Position numbers and translations under genes: made by a program. From contig NZ_JACYFR010000003.1 in the NCBI RefSeq assembly GCF_014837175.1, positions 124,001 through 188,000 of the forward strand: DNA of 64,000 nt. The letters are read 5' to 3'. This document shows positions 38,977-47,030 of this stretch, piece after piece (position 1 is the stretch's first letter; each line of letters begins with the position of its first letter). Source of the stretch: Cellulomonas sp. JH27-2 (GTDB lineage Bacteria > Actinomycetota > Actinomycetes > Actinomycetales > Cellulomonadaceae). The notes under the pieces are model-generated. The model worked only from the letters and a program-made list of their open reading frames with translations. It did not search any database and was not told where the DNA came from.

Positions 38977-40661
38977 CGGCGGTGACGGACCGGTCCGTGC
39001 TGCGGGGGGTCGCGGCGAGCCCGGGTCGGAGGGTCGGCGTGGTCGCGCGGATCGCCGACCCGGCGCCCGCGCCGTCCCCGGAGCCGCTCGCCACGTCCGT
39101 CGACCTGGCGGCCGCGGCGACGACGGTCGACGACGCCGCGGCGCGGGTCCGCGACCAGCTCGCCGCCGCGGCGGCCGGTGCGACGGGTGAGGCCGCGGAG
39201 ATCCTCGGCGTCACCGCCGCGATGGCCGCGGACCCTTCGCTGGCCGACGAGGCGCGGCGGCGGGTGGTCGAGCAGCGCGCGAGCCCGGCGCGGGCGGTGT
39301 GGGACGCGGCCGAGCTGGTCGCGGAGCAGCTGCGCGCGCTCGGCGGGATGTTCGCCGACCGAGCCGGAGACGTGCGCGACGTGCGCGACCGTCTGGTCGC
39401 AGAGCTGCAGGGCGTCCGTCCGCCCGGTGTCCCCGACCTGCCCGATCCCTTCGTGCTGGTGGGCCGCGAGCTGGCCCCCGCCGACGCGGCGCGGCTCGAC
39501 CCGGACCGGGTCGTCGCGATCGTCACGTCGGGCGGCGGACCGACGTCGCACACCGCCATCCTGGCGCGCTCGCTCGGGATCCCGTGCGTGGTCGCGGCGC
39601 CCGGCGCCGACACGCTCGTCGACGGCGACCACGTGCTGGTCGACGGGTCGTCGGGCGAGGTGGTGCGCGACCCCGACACCGCGCTCGTCGACCGCGTCGC
39701 GCACCAGCGGCCCAGGCCCACCCGCCTGGAACGGCCGGGCGCGACGGCGGACGGTCATCGCGTCCCCTTGCTCGCCAACGTGGGGGACGCCGCGGGGGCG
39801 GTGGCCGCGGCGGCGGGGGGCGCCGAGGGCATCGGCCTGTTCCGGACCGAGCTGGGCTACCTGGGCCGGGCCGCGGCACCGGGGATCGAGGAGCAGGTCA
39901 GGGCCTACGCGGCGGTGTTCGAGGCGTTCGCGGGCCGGCGGGTTGTGGTCCGTACGCTCGACGCCGGAGCGGACAAGCCCCTGCCGTTCGTGACACCGCA
40001 GGACGAGGCCAACCCGGCGCTGGGCGTCCGAGGTCTGCGCACGTCGCTCGCGCATCCCCACGTCCTCGAGGACCAGCTCGCCGCGATCGCGCGTGCGGCC
40101 GAGGCGTCGTCGGCCGACGTCTGGGTCATGGCGCCCATGGTGGCGACCGCGCAGGAGGCCGACGACTTCGTCGAGCGCTGCGCGGCGCACGGGCTCAGCC
40201 GCGCCGGGGTGATGGTCGAGGTGCCGGCCGCGGCGCTGAGGACCCGTCACCTGCTCGAGCGTGCGACCTTCGCGAGCCTCGGCACCAACGACCTCACGCA
40301 GTACGCGATGGCCGCGGACCGCGAGCTGGCCGAGCTCGCGCCGCTGTCGACGGCGTGGCAGCCGGCGGTGCTCGACCTGGTGGCCGCGGCGTGCGCCGGC
40401 GGCGCCGCCACCGGCCGCCCCGTCGGGGTCTGCGGGGAGGCGGCGGCCGACGTGGCGCTCGCGCCGGTGCTCGTCGGGCTGGGGGTCTCGTCCCTGTCGA
40501 TGACCGCGCGGGCCCTGCCGGACGTCGCCGCGGTGCTCGAGACCGTCACGCTCGACGAGTGCCGGGACCTGGCCGACGTCGCACGGGCGTCCCGCACTGC
40601 GGACGACGCCCGCGCGGCGGTCCGCTCCCGGCTCCGGGTGCTGGCCGACCTGGGCCTCTGA
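38973..40661 (+). CDS. ptsI: PTS enzyme I (PEP-protein phosphotransferase)
   Basis: Moves phosphate from phosphoenolpyruvate to HPr. 562 residues, full length. The phosphohistidine is in GGGPTSHTAILARSLGIPCVV at H193; the PEP-binding barrel has GLFRTELGYLG and FASLGTNDLTQY, and the active Cys lies in GVCGEAAAD. The ATG overlaps the IIC stop by 4 bp. The only general PTS enzyme I in view, so it may serve other PTS systems too. Confidence 0.95.
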
Positions 40662-40719
40662 CCGGCCCCCAACCTGACGCGCGCCGCACCGCAGAAGCCA
40701 CGACCGCACCCCAGACGCA

Positions 40720-40751
40720 CCGACCGCACCCCACGGATGGGGCGCGGTCGG
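40720..40751. terminator. Hairpin between convergent ptsI and ptsH
   Basis: CCGACCGCACCCC (40720-40732) pairs with GGGGCGCGGTCGG (40739-40751) with one mismatch and a 6-nt loop. Flanking bases repeat each arm once more (CGACCGCACCCCA at 40701, GGCGCGGTCGGCG at 40761), so alternative stems exist. Likely a bidirectional terminator. Confidence 0.6.
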
Positions 40752-40782
40752 CGCGGACGAGGCGCGGTCGGCGACGCGGAGG

Positions 40783-41046
40783 TCAGGCCGGCTGGCGCAG
40801 GAACTGCTCGAGGGCGTCGATGGATGCGGCGGCGTCTGCGCCGTCGTCCGTGGTGCCCAGGACCACCTCGTCGCCGGCCGCGACGCCCAGCGTCATCACG
40901 GCCAGGATGGACGCGGCGGCCACGGGGTGCCCGGTGCCCTTCGCGATGGTCACCTTCACGGGCTGTTCGGCGGCGGCCGCGACGAACTGCGCGGCAGGCC
41001 GGGCGTGCAGGCCCTCGGGAAGTGCGACGACGACGGAACGCTGCAT
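40783..41046 (-). CDS. ptsH: PTS phosphocarrier protein HPr
   Basis: 87 residues. Active His in EGLHARPAAQF (about H14). The site corresponding to regulatory Ser46 is kept (AAASILAVMTL), as in Gram-positive HPr, though no HPr kinase is in view. Carries phosphate from enzyme I to IIA. Transcribed from its own promoter with dre-like sites 30-60 bp upstream, convergent with ptsI. Confidence 0.95.
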   Translation of the reverse strand: MQRSVVVALPEGLHARPAAQFVAAAAEQPVKVTIAKGTGHPVAAASILAVMTLGVAAGDEVVLGTTDDGADAAASIDALEQFLRQPA

Positions 41047-41074
41047 GGCCTGTGCCTCCAGGGGACGGGTCGAC

Positions 41075-41108
41075 GATGACCTAGACGACTGTAGTGGTCT
41101 AGACCAGA
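41075..41108. promoter_or_regulatory. dre-like operators upstream of ptsH
   Basis: AGTGGTCTAGACCAGA (41093-41108) matches the DasR consensus at 15 of 16 positions. A weaker tandem site GATGACCTAGACGACT (41075-41090) abuts it 18 bp away. They lie 29-62 bp ahead of the ptsH start, so the GntR regulator at 36593 probably controls HPr with the rest of the PTS. Confidence 0.8.
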
Positions 41109-41247
41109 ATCCGATAGTGCCGCGCGTCCGGCCCGCGTGGTCGGACCACCCTGACCGCCATCCGGGATGGACGCGGGCGGCGGAGCGCGGCAGGCTCGGC
41201 TCGACAGCCGCCTCGCACGGGCGGGAGCCGCCCGGACGGACGATGCG

Positions 41248-42426
41248 ATGGCCGAGCTCGACGAGGTCGCCGACGACCTCTACGCGCGACCTCCCGCTGA
41301 GTTCATCGCCGCGCGGGACGCCGCGGTCAAGGCCGCCCGGACATCGGGGGACAAGGAGCTGGCCAAGCGGGTCGCCGCACTCCGCCGACCCACCGTCTCC
41401 GCGTGGTTGGTCAACCTGCTCGTGCGCGCCGACCCGGACCTCCCGGAGCAGCTCATGTCGCTGGGCGAGGGTCTGCGTGCCGCCGAACGGTCGCTCGACG
41501 GCCCTGCGCTGCGTGAGCTGTCGTCCCAGCGACGGGCACTGGTGCGCTCGCTGGTGGGCGAGGCCCGCAGGCTCGCGCGACCCGCCGGGCAGCGAATCAG
41601 CGACGCGGCCGTGCAGGAGCTCGACGCGACGCTGACCGCCGCGCTGGCCGACGCCGCGACCGCCAGGGACGTCGTCTCCGGCCGGCTGACGTCCCCCCGC
41701 GCCTTCGTCGGGTTCGGCAGCGCTGTGCCCGACGGTGCCGTGCCCGACGGCTCAGCGCCCGACGGCTCAGCGCCCGACGGTGCCGTGCCCGACGGCTCTG
41801 CTCCTGACGGCTCTGCGCCCGACGGTGCTGCGCCCGACGGTGCTGCGCCGCCACGGCTTCGGCTCGTGCGCCCCGACGAGTCGCCGAAGCCCTCGTCGGG
41901 CACGGCACGTGGACCGGGCCGCGGGAAGCAGCGCGCAGACGCGGAAGGCGGGTCGCCTCGAGACGGCGGGAGACCCATCACTGCCGACGACGCCACGCCG
42001 CAGTCGGCGGCCGACGCGGCAGCCGCCGAACGCCGTGCACGCCGCGAGGCTCGGGAGCGCCGCGCTCGCGAGGAAGCGCAGGCCGCGTTCGAGACGGCGG
42101 AGCGCGCGGCCACCGAGGTGGGCGAGCGGCGCGCCGAGGCGACGCGGGTCCGCGACGACAGTGCCGCCGACCTCGAGCGGACCGAGGCGGCGGCGGAGGC
42201 CGCCCACACGGCAGAGGACGACCTGGTCCGCGAGCTCGCCGAGACCCGGCGCCGGCTCGTTGCGGCCGGCAAGGCGTCGGCCGCGGCCGACCGGGACGCC
42301 GATGCCGCGCGCCAGGCGCTCCGGCGCGACGAGCGCGAGGTCGCAGCCGTCGACCGGGAGCTGCGCAGGGCCGAGCGTGCCCGCGACGCGGCGGCCGCCG
42401 CCCGGGACGCGCTCCCGGGCGGCTAG
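41248..42426 (+). CDS. Conserved actinobacterial hypothetical, coiled-coil with PDG repeats
   Basis: 392 residues; function not recognised. The N-terminal 130 residues (LYARPPAEFIAARDAAVKAAR; RRPTVSAWLVNLLVR) are a helical domain common in actinobacterial genomes. A disordered linker has eight pentapeptides of the xxPDG type (about 159-198), then an Ala/Glu/Arg-rich coiled coil (about 250-385). No signal peptide or membrane segment. Start ATG 41248 (MAELDEVADDLYA) matches relatives; an upstream GTG-free extension to 41167 is open. Perhaps a scaffold or nucleic-acid-binding protein. Confidence 0.75.
   Translation: MAELDEVADDLYARPPAEFIAARDAAVKAARTSGDKELAKRVAALRRPTVSAWLVNLLVRADPDLPEQLMSLGEGLRAAERSLDGPALRELSSQRRALVRSLVGEARRLARPAGQRISDAAVQELDATLTAALADAATARDVVSGRLTSPRAFVGFGSAVPDGAVPDGSAPDGSAPDGAVPDGSAPDGSAPDGAAPDGAAPPRLRLVRPDESPKPSSGTARGPGRGKQRADAEGGSPRDGGRPITADDATPQSAADAAAAERRARREARERRAREEAQAAFETAERAATEVGERRAEATRVRDDSAADLERTEAAAEAAHTAEDDLVRELAETRRRLVAAGKASAAADRDADAARQALRRDEREVAAVDRELRRAERARDAAAAARDALPGG
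41722..41841 (+). repeat. Eight 15-bp coding repeats (PDG pentapeptides)
   Basis: Eight exact-length units GCTGTGCCCGACGGT-like encode AVPDG, SAPDG or AAPDG in tandem inside the hypothetical gene. Unit order shows a duplicated block (AVPDG SAPDG SAPDG twice), evidence of slippage or unequal exchange. Confidence 0.9.
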
Positions 42427-42439
42427 CCGGATCGAGGCG

Positions 42440-43294
42440 TCAGAGCGACGCGGCGAGGGTGTCCGCGAGCGGCGTCGTCGGGCGTCCGATGAGCGTGCGC
42501 AGGTCCGCGGTGGCGTCCGCGAGGTCGCCGCGCGCGATGCCGGCGTCGAGGCCGACGACGAACCCGACGGTGCCCTCGTCGAGCCCGGCCTCCCGCAGGA
42601 TCGCCGCCTGCTCGTCGCCGGAGACGGACCGGTGCTCGACGGGACGGCCCAGCACGTCGGCGGCCGTCGCGGCGAAGTCGTCGAACGTCCAGGCGACGTC
42701 GCCGCTCAGCTCGTACACGCGGCCCTCGTGGCCGGTGCCGACCGCGACGACAGCGGCGGCAGCGGCGTAGTCGTCGCGCGCGGCGCTGGCGACCCGACCG
42801 GTCCCGGTGCTGGTCAGGACGACACCCGTCTGGCGCGCCTGGTCCAGCGTGCCGAGGTAGTTCTCCGAGTACCAGTTGTTGCGCAGGATCGTCCACGCCA
42901 GGCCGGACTCGCGCAGCAGGCGCTCGGTCTCGCGGTGCTCGGGGACCAGCAGCAGGTCGCTGGTGTCGGCGTGGGGTGCGCTCGTGTAGACGACGCGGCC
43001 GATGCCGGCCCGGCGGGCAGCATCGATCGCGGCGGCGTGCTGCGGGACGCGCTGACCGACCTCGGAGCCGGAGACCAGGACCAGCACGTCGGCGCCGGCG
43101 AAGGCCGCGTCGAGACCCGCGGCGTCGTCGTACGCGACGGCGGCGGTCCGCACGCCCTGCTCGGCGAGCTCCGCGAGGCGCCCGGTGTTGCGGCCGGTGG
43201 CGACGATCTGGTCGGGCGCGGTCCCGTCCGCGAGCAGGTGCTCGACGACGAGGTCGCCCAGGTGTCCGGTGGCTCCGGTGACGACGACGGTCAT
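42440..43294 (-). CDS. NmrA/QorB-type NAD(P)H quinone oxidoreductase
   Basis: 284 residues; atypical short-chain dehydrogenase. TGATGHLGDLVVEHLL (about 6-21) binds NADPH; YTSAPHADTSDLLL and ILRNNWYSENYL match the QorB group. Reduces quinones and protects against electrophiles. The ATG at 43294 has GGAGGAG 6 nt upstream; an earlier ATG (43309) lies within that site. Divergent from the HxlR regulator, a pairing seen with QorR/QorB. Confidence 0.9.
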   Translation of the reverse strand: MTVVVTGATGHLGDLVVEHLLADGTAPDQIVATGRNTGRLAELAEQGVRTAAVAYDDAAGLDAAFAGADVLVLVSGSEVGQRVPQHAAAIDAARRAGIGRVVYTSAPHADTSDLLLVPEHRETERLLRESGLAWTILRNNWYSENYLGTLDQARQTGVVLTSTGTGRVASAARDDYAAAAAVVAVGTGHEGRVYELSGDVAWTFDDFAATAADVLGRPVEHRSVSGDEQAAILREAGLDEGTVGFVVGLDAGIARGDLADATADLRTLIGRPTTPLADTLAASL

Positions 43295-43367
43295 GACGTG
43301 CTCCTCCATGGTGCTGATGTGTTCAGGGGGCGTAACCTGCCGATGTCGTCGAACCTTCCGGATCGTC

Positions 43368-43395
43368 GGTACCCACTTCTACGTCAGGTACGCAC
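43368..43395. promoter_or_regulatory. Direct repeats in the qorB/HxlR intergenic region
   Basis: GGTACCCAC (43368-43376) and GGTACGCAC (43387-43395) are spaced 19 bp, about two helical turns, in the 104-bp divergent gap and just ahead of the HxlR start. Candidate half-sites for the HxlR protein. Confidence 0.4.
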
Positions 43396-43398
43396 CTC

Positions 43399-43770
43399 AT
43401 GGTGAGTCAGCAGGTCAGCGCGCTGGAGCGCATGCTCGACAGCGGAAACTTCTCCAGCGGATGCCCCACCCGCGTGGTCCTGGACCACGTCATGAGCCGG
43501 TGGGGCGTCCTCATCCTCGTCGCGCTGTCCGACCGCCCGACGCGCTGGGGCGAGCTGCGCCGCGTCGTCGACGGCATCAGCGAGAAGATGCTGGCTCAGA
43601 CCCTGCGGACCCTCGAGGCCGACGGGTTCGTCCATCGTGAAGTGACAGCCAGCATCCCGCCGCGCGTCGACTACTCCCTGACCGGGTCCGGCGGCGAGCT
43701 CGTCGAGCGGCTGCTCCCGCTGGTCGACTGGGTCACCGAGCACGCACCCGCCATCGTCGGGCGGTCCTGA
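43399..43770 (+). CDS. HxlR-family redox-responsive regulator
   Basis: 123 residues; winged helix (ISEKMLAQTLRTLEADGFVHRE about 57-78) preceded by CPTRVVLDHVMSRWGVLILVAL, the HxlR signature. The single Cys in SGCPTR (about 22) corresponds to the quinone/oxidant-sensing Cys of QorR and HypR relatives. Probably represses the divergent oxidoreductase gene. The ATG at 43399 lacks a clear ribosome site; a leaderless transcript is possible. Confidence 0.88.
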   Translation: MVSQQVSALERMLDSGNFSSGCPTRVVLDHVMSRWGVLILVALSDRPTRWGELRRVVDGISEKMLAQTLRTLEADGFVHREVTASIPPRVDYSLTGSGGELVERLLPLVDWVTEHAPAIVGRS

Positions 43771-43842
43771 CCCGAGGCCGTCGCACCCGTCCTGCCGACG
43801 TCTGCCCACGCCAGAGCGCCGATACGGGATCATGAGGACGTG

Positions 43843-44289
43843 ATGACCGACCCCGACGCGCGGATCTACGCGGACGGGTCTGCGCTCTCGCGCTACCTCG
43901 ACGGAGCACCGTTCGGCGAGGCCTGGAAGGCCTGGGCCGACGAGCACGGCGACGAGCTCGTGACGTCGCCGCTGGGCCTGAGCGAGCTGCGCGGCATCGC
44001 CAGGATGCGCGGCGGCTCCGCACCGGGGAAGGCCTTCGAGGTGGCCGGTCGCATCGAGGTCCTGCGCTTCTCGGACCAGTCGGTGTCGCGGGCCACCGAC
44101 GTCGCGGGCGTCCTGCCACCTTTCGTCGCCCTGCACGCCGGGACAGTCCGCGCATATCCGCAGGTCACGGCCGTGGCGACCTACGACGTCCACCTGGCCC
44201 GCGTCACGGCCCTGTACGGCGTCCGCGTCGTGACCCCGGGCCGCGAGAACCGCTGGTGGGACCGCGATCCGACCCCGTGGACCCGCTGA
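43843..44289 (+). CDS. PIN-domain protein (VapC-like), orphan
   Basis: 148 residues. PIN fold: IYADGSALSRYL (Asp near 11), SPLGLSELRG, and the C-terminal VATYDVHLARVTALYGVRVVTPG with another acidic residue; a Mg-dependent RNase is expected. No antitoxin gene abuts it: the preceding gene is HxlR and the next is MpaB-like. Start ATG 43843 (GAGG 6 nt upstream); GTG at 43840 is the alternative. May be solitary or have an antitoxin elsewhere. Confidence 0.75.
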   Translation: MTDPDARIYADGSALSRYLDGAPFGEAWKAWADEHGDELVTSPLGLSELRGIARMRGGSAPGKAFEVAGRIEVLRFSDQSVSRATDVAGVLPPFVALHAGTVRAYPQVTAVATYDVHLARVTALYGVRVVTPGRENRWWDRDPTPWTR

Positions 44290-44297
44290 CCGCTGCG

Positions 44298-44354
44298 CGA
44301 ACCAGCGATCACGCACGCCTCGCGGCCGTTGACCGCCCCAGGATCGCTGGTTCG
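44298..44354. repeat. 13-bp inverted repeat between PIN and MpaB genes
   Basis: CGAACCAGCGATC (44298-44310) and its exact inverse complement GATCGCTGGTTCG (44342-44354) enclose 31 nt of unrelated sequence. Lies after the PIN gene and 80 bp ahead of the MpaB-like gene; may be a terminator or a repeat-family member. Confidence 0.55.
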
Positions 44355-44434
44355 ACGGCCGGCGCCGCTGAGCCACGGCTGAGGAAGTGTCTCTGTGGGC
44401 TGCCGATGACGTCGGCGCGGGCGACGATGGAGCC

Positions 44435-45292
44435 GTGAACCTCAGCTCCCTGCGGCAACGGGCCGGTGATGCGCTGTTCGCGCGCGTCGCGGGGCCGGAC
44501 GGTCCGGCCGCGCGCGACCGCATCCACAACGCACCCGGGCCCCGCTGGTTCGCGGAAGGGTCGCCGGTTCGCATCGTGCACGGGGATGCGTCGATGTTCG
44601 TCGGCGGCGTCCGCGCCCTGCTGCTGCAGGCGCTGCACCCGGCCGCCATGGCGGGCGTGGCGGGGCACTCCGGCTACCGCAGCGACCCGTGGGGGAGGCT
44701 CGCGCGCACCAGCACGTTCCTGGCGGTCACGGCGTTCGGGACGGCCGACGACGCGCAGGCGGCGGTCGACCGTGTGCGCGCCATCCACGAACGCGTGCGC
44801 GGGACGTCGCCCGAGGGTGTCCGCTACCGCGCCAGCGACCCCGACCTGCTGCGGTGGGTGCACGACGCGGAGATCGACAGCTTCGTCACGGCACACCGGA
44901 CGGTCGGCCACCAACCGCTCAGCGACGCCGGGTACGACACGTACGTGGAGGAGATGGCGACGGTCGCCGAGCGGTTGGGCGTCATGGACCCGCCGACGAG
45001 CCTCGCGGAGCTGGCCGCACAGCTTGACGCCTACCGCCCCGAGCTGCGCGTCAGCCCGCAGGCGAGCGACACGATCGACTTCCTGCTGCACCAGCCGCCG
45101 CTGCCCTGGGCGCTGCGACCCGGGTACCGCGGCCTGACGTCGTGCGCGGTGACGACCATGCCGGACTGGGCGCAGGACATGATCGGCTGGCACCCGCGCG
45201 GCGGCCGGCGAGCGGGCCGGCTGGCCACGCGCGCCATCCGCTGGTCGCTCGCGGCGACCCCGGACGCCCCGCGCGAGCACGTCCCGGCCTGA
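44435..45292 (+). CDS. MpaB-type oxygenase (DUF2236)
   Basis: 285 residues. LLLQALHPAAMAGVAGHSGYRSDPWGRLART (about 55-85) is the core of the heme-binding MpaB/Lcp family, with histidines in ALHP and GHSG; VHDAEIDSFVTAHRT and PLPWALRPGYRGL are other conserved parts. Members oxidise latex, lipids or drug side chains; the substrate here is unknown. GTG start at 44435. No partner gene beside it. Confidence 0.85.
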   Translation: MNLSSLRQRAGDALFARVAGPDGPAARDRIHNAPGPRWFAEGSPVRIVHGDASMFVGGVRALLLQALHPAAMAGVAGHSGYRSDPWGRLARTSTFLAVTAFGTADDAQAAVDRVRAIHERVRGTSPEGVRYRASDPDLLRWVHDAEIDSFVTAHRTVGHQPLSDAGYDTYVEEMATVAERLGVMDPPTSLAELAAQLDAYRPELRVSPQASDTIDFLLHQPPLPWALRPGYRGLTSCAVTTMPDWAQDMIGWHPRGGRRAGRLATRAIRWSLAATPDAPREHVPA

Positions 45293-45302
45293 CCGCGATG
45301 GG

Positions 45303-45392
45303 CGGAGGGCGCGGGATTCGAACCCGCGGAGACGGGGATACCGCCTCTCTGGTTTTCAAGACCAGTGCCTTCGGCCGCTCAGCCAGCCCTCC
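45303..45392 (-). tRNA. tRNA-Ser(TGA)
   Basis: Type II cloverleaf on the minus strand with acceptor GGAGGGC/GCCCTCC, anticodon loop CTTGAAA (anticodon TGA, reads UCA), long variable arm and TTCGAATCC T-loop. The CCA end is not encoded (GCCC follows). About 90 nt. Confidence 0.95.
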
Positions 45393-45467
45393 GTGCCGGC
45401 GGAACCGGCCCCCGAGTCTCCCACAGGGCGTCGGAAGCAATCGGCGCCGTCCGCCGTTGCCCTGAAG

Positions 45468-46391
45468 ATGCGAGCAATCACCTACAACCGCTACGGCGGC
45501 AGCGACGTCCTCGAGCTCACCGACCTCCCCGACCCGAAGGTCGGCCCCGACTCGGTCCTGATCCGCGTGAAGGCCGCGTCGGTCAACCCGGTCGACTGGA
45601 AGGTCCGCGCCGGCTACCTCGACGCGATCATGGACGTCGACTTCCCGGCGATCCCGGGCTGGGACGTGGCGGGCGTCGTCGAGCGCGTCGGCCTGGACAC
45701 ACCGGAGTTCAAGGTCGGCGACGAGGTGTACGGGTACGTCCGCAAGGACTGGCTGCAGGGCGGCACGTTCGCCGAGCTCGTCGCGGCCCCCGTGCGGACC
45801 ATCGCGCACAAGCCTGCGTCGCTGAACTTCGAGGAGGCGGCCGCGGTGCCGCTGGCCGCGCTGACGGCGTTCCAGACGATCGAGCGCACGGGCGTGCGCG
45901 ACGGCCAGACGGTCCTGGTCCATGCCGCGGCCGGCGGGGTCGGTGGGTTCGCGGTGCAGATCGCCAAGGCCCGCGGCGCGCGCGTCATCGGGACCGCGTC
46001 CGAGCGCAACCACGAGCACCTGCGCGCCCGCGGCGTGGAGCCGGTCGCGTACGGCGACGGCCTCGCGGACCGCGTGCGGGAGCTGGCGCCCGACGGCGTC
46101 GACGTGGTGCTCGACTACGGCTCCGACGACCTCGTCGCGACCACCCGTGCCGTGCTCGCCGAGGGTGGGACCGTGGCGTCCATCGTCGACGCCGCCGCCC
46201 GCGACGAGCTGGGCGGCCACTACGTGTGGGTGCGGCCGAGCAGCGCGGACCTCGACTCCTTGACCGCGCTCGTCGAGTCCGGCGACCTGGTGGTCGACGT
46301 CGCGGAGGTCTTCGACCTGGCGGACGCGTCCGCGGCGCACGACGCGAGCGCCGGTGGGCACGTGCGCGGCAAGGTCGTCGTCCGCGTCTGA
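45468..46391 (+). CDS. NADP-dependent zinc-less alcohol dehydrogenase/quinone reductase
   Basis: 307 residues of the medium-chain dehydrogenase superfamily. GroES-like N-terminus (VKAASVNPVDWKVRAGYL) and Rossmann domain with LVHAAAGGVGGFAVQIAKARG (about 147-167). No catalytic zinc ligands; the VNPVDWKVR motif places it with enoyl/quinone reductases. The second such enzyme in the window (see 28022), from a different branch. Followed by the acetyltransferase gene after 26 bp. Confidence 0.9.
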   Translation: MRAITYNRYGGSDVLELTDLPDPKVGPDSVLIRVKAASVNPVDWKVRAGYLDAIMDVDFPAIPGWDVAGVVERVGLDTPEFKVGDEVYGYVRKDWLQGGTFAELVAAPVRTIAHKPASLNFEEAAAVPLAALTAFQTIERTGVRDGQTVLVHAAAGGVGGFAVQIAKARGARVIGTASERNHEHLRARGVEPVAYGDGLADRVRELAPDGVDVVLDYGSDDLVATTRAVLAEGGTVASIVDAAARDELGGHYVWVRPSSADLDSLTALVESGDLVVDVAEVFDLADASAAHDASAGGHVRGKVVVRV

Positions 46392-46417
46392 CGCCGGCGG
46401 TCCTAGGCTCGTCGTCC

Positions 46418-46993
46418 ATGAGCGACGGCGAGCCGACGGACACCCGGACCCAGTACGAGCGGGTGCTCGCGGGCGACTGGTACGAGGGAGACGCCGAGAT
46501 CGCGGCCCTGACGGCGGCCGCGCAGCGCCGAGCTGCGCGGTTCGCCGAGCTCGCCGCGACCGACGAGGACGCGGCGCGCGAGGCGCTCGCGGACCTGCTC
46601 GGCACCTTCGGCGAGGGCGGCTGGATCCGCCCACCCATCCACGTCGACTTCGGTCGCCACACCCACATCGGCCCGCGCACGTTCATCAACTTCGGCCTGG
46701 TGCTGCTCGACGTCGCGCCGGTCCACATCGGCGCCGACTGCATGATCGGCCCGAATGTCCAGCTCCTGACCCCGATCCACCCGGTCGAGCCCGAGCCCCG
46801 CCGCGCCAAGCTCGAGTCGGCCCGACCGATCACGATCGGCGACAACGTCTGGTTGGGCGGCGGCGTGATCGTGTGCCCCGGCGTGACGATCGGCGACAAC
46901 ACCGTCGTCGGCGCAGGATCTGTCGTCACCAAGGACCTGCCCGCGAACGTCGTCGCCGTCGGCAACCCCGCCCGGGTGACCAAGCACCTGTAG
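46418..46993 (+). CDS. Sugar O-acetyltransferase (maltose/galactoside type)
   Basis: 191 residues, left-handed beta-helix. N-terminal Mac domain (YERVLAGDWYEGDAEIAALTAAAQRRAARF) and hexapeptide repeats ending WLGGGVIVCPGVTIGDNTVVGAGSVVTKDLP; the catalytic His is in LLTPIHPVEPEPR (about H121). Acetylates a sugar hydroxyl with acetyl-CoA. A role in detoxifying non-metabolised galactosides is known for LacA; here the gene is far from the GH42 cluster. Confidence 0.92.
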   Translation: MSDGEPTDTRTQYERVLAGDWYEGDAEIAALTAAAQRRAARFAELAATDEDAAREALADLLGTFGEGGWIRPPIHVDFGRHTHIGPRTFINFGLVLLDVAPVHIGADCMIGPNVQLLTPIHPVEPEPRRAKLESARPITIGDNVWLGGGVIVCPGVTIGDNTVVGAGSVVTKDLPANVVAVGNPARVTKHL

Positions 46994-47030
46994 CCGCGCG
47001 GGCGGGCGCGGACGCACCTACGCTCGGGCC

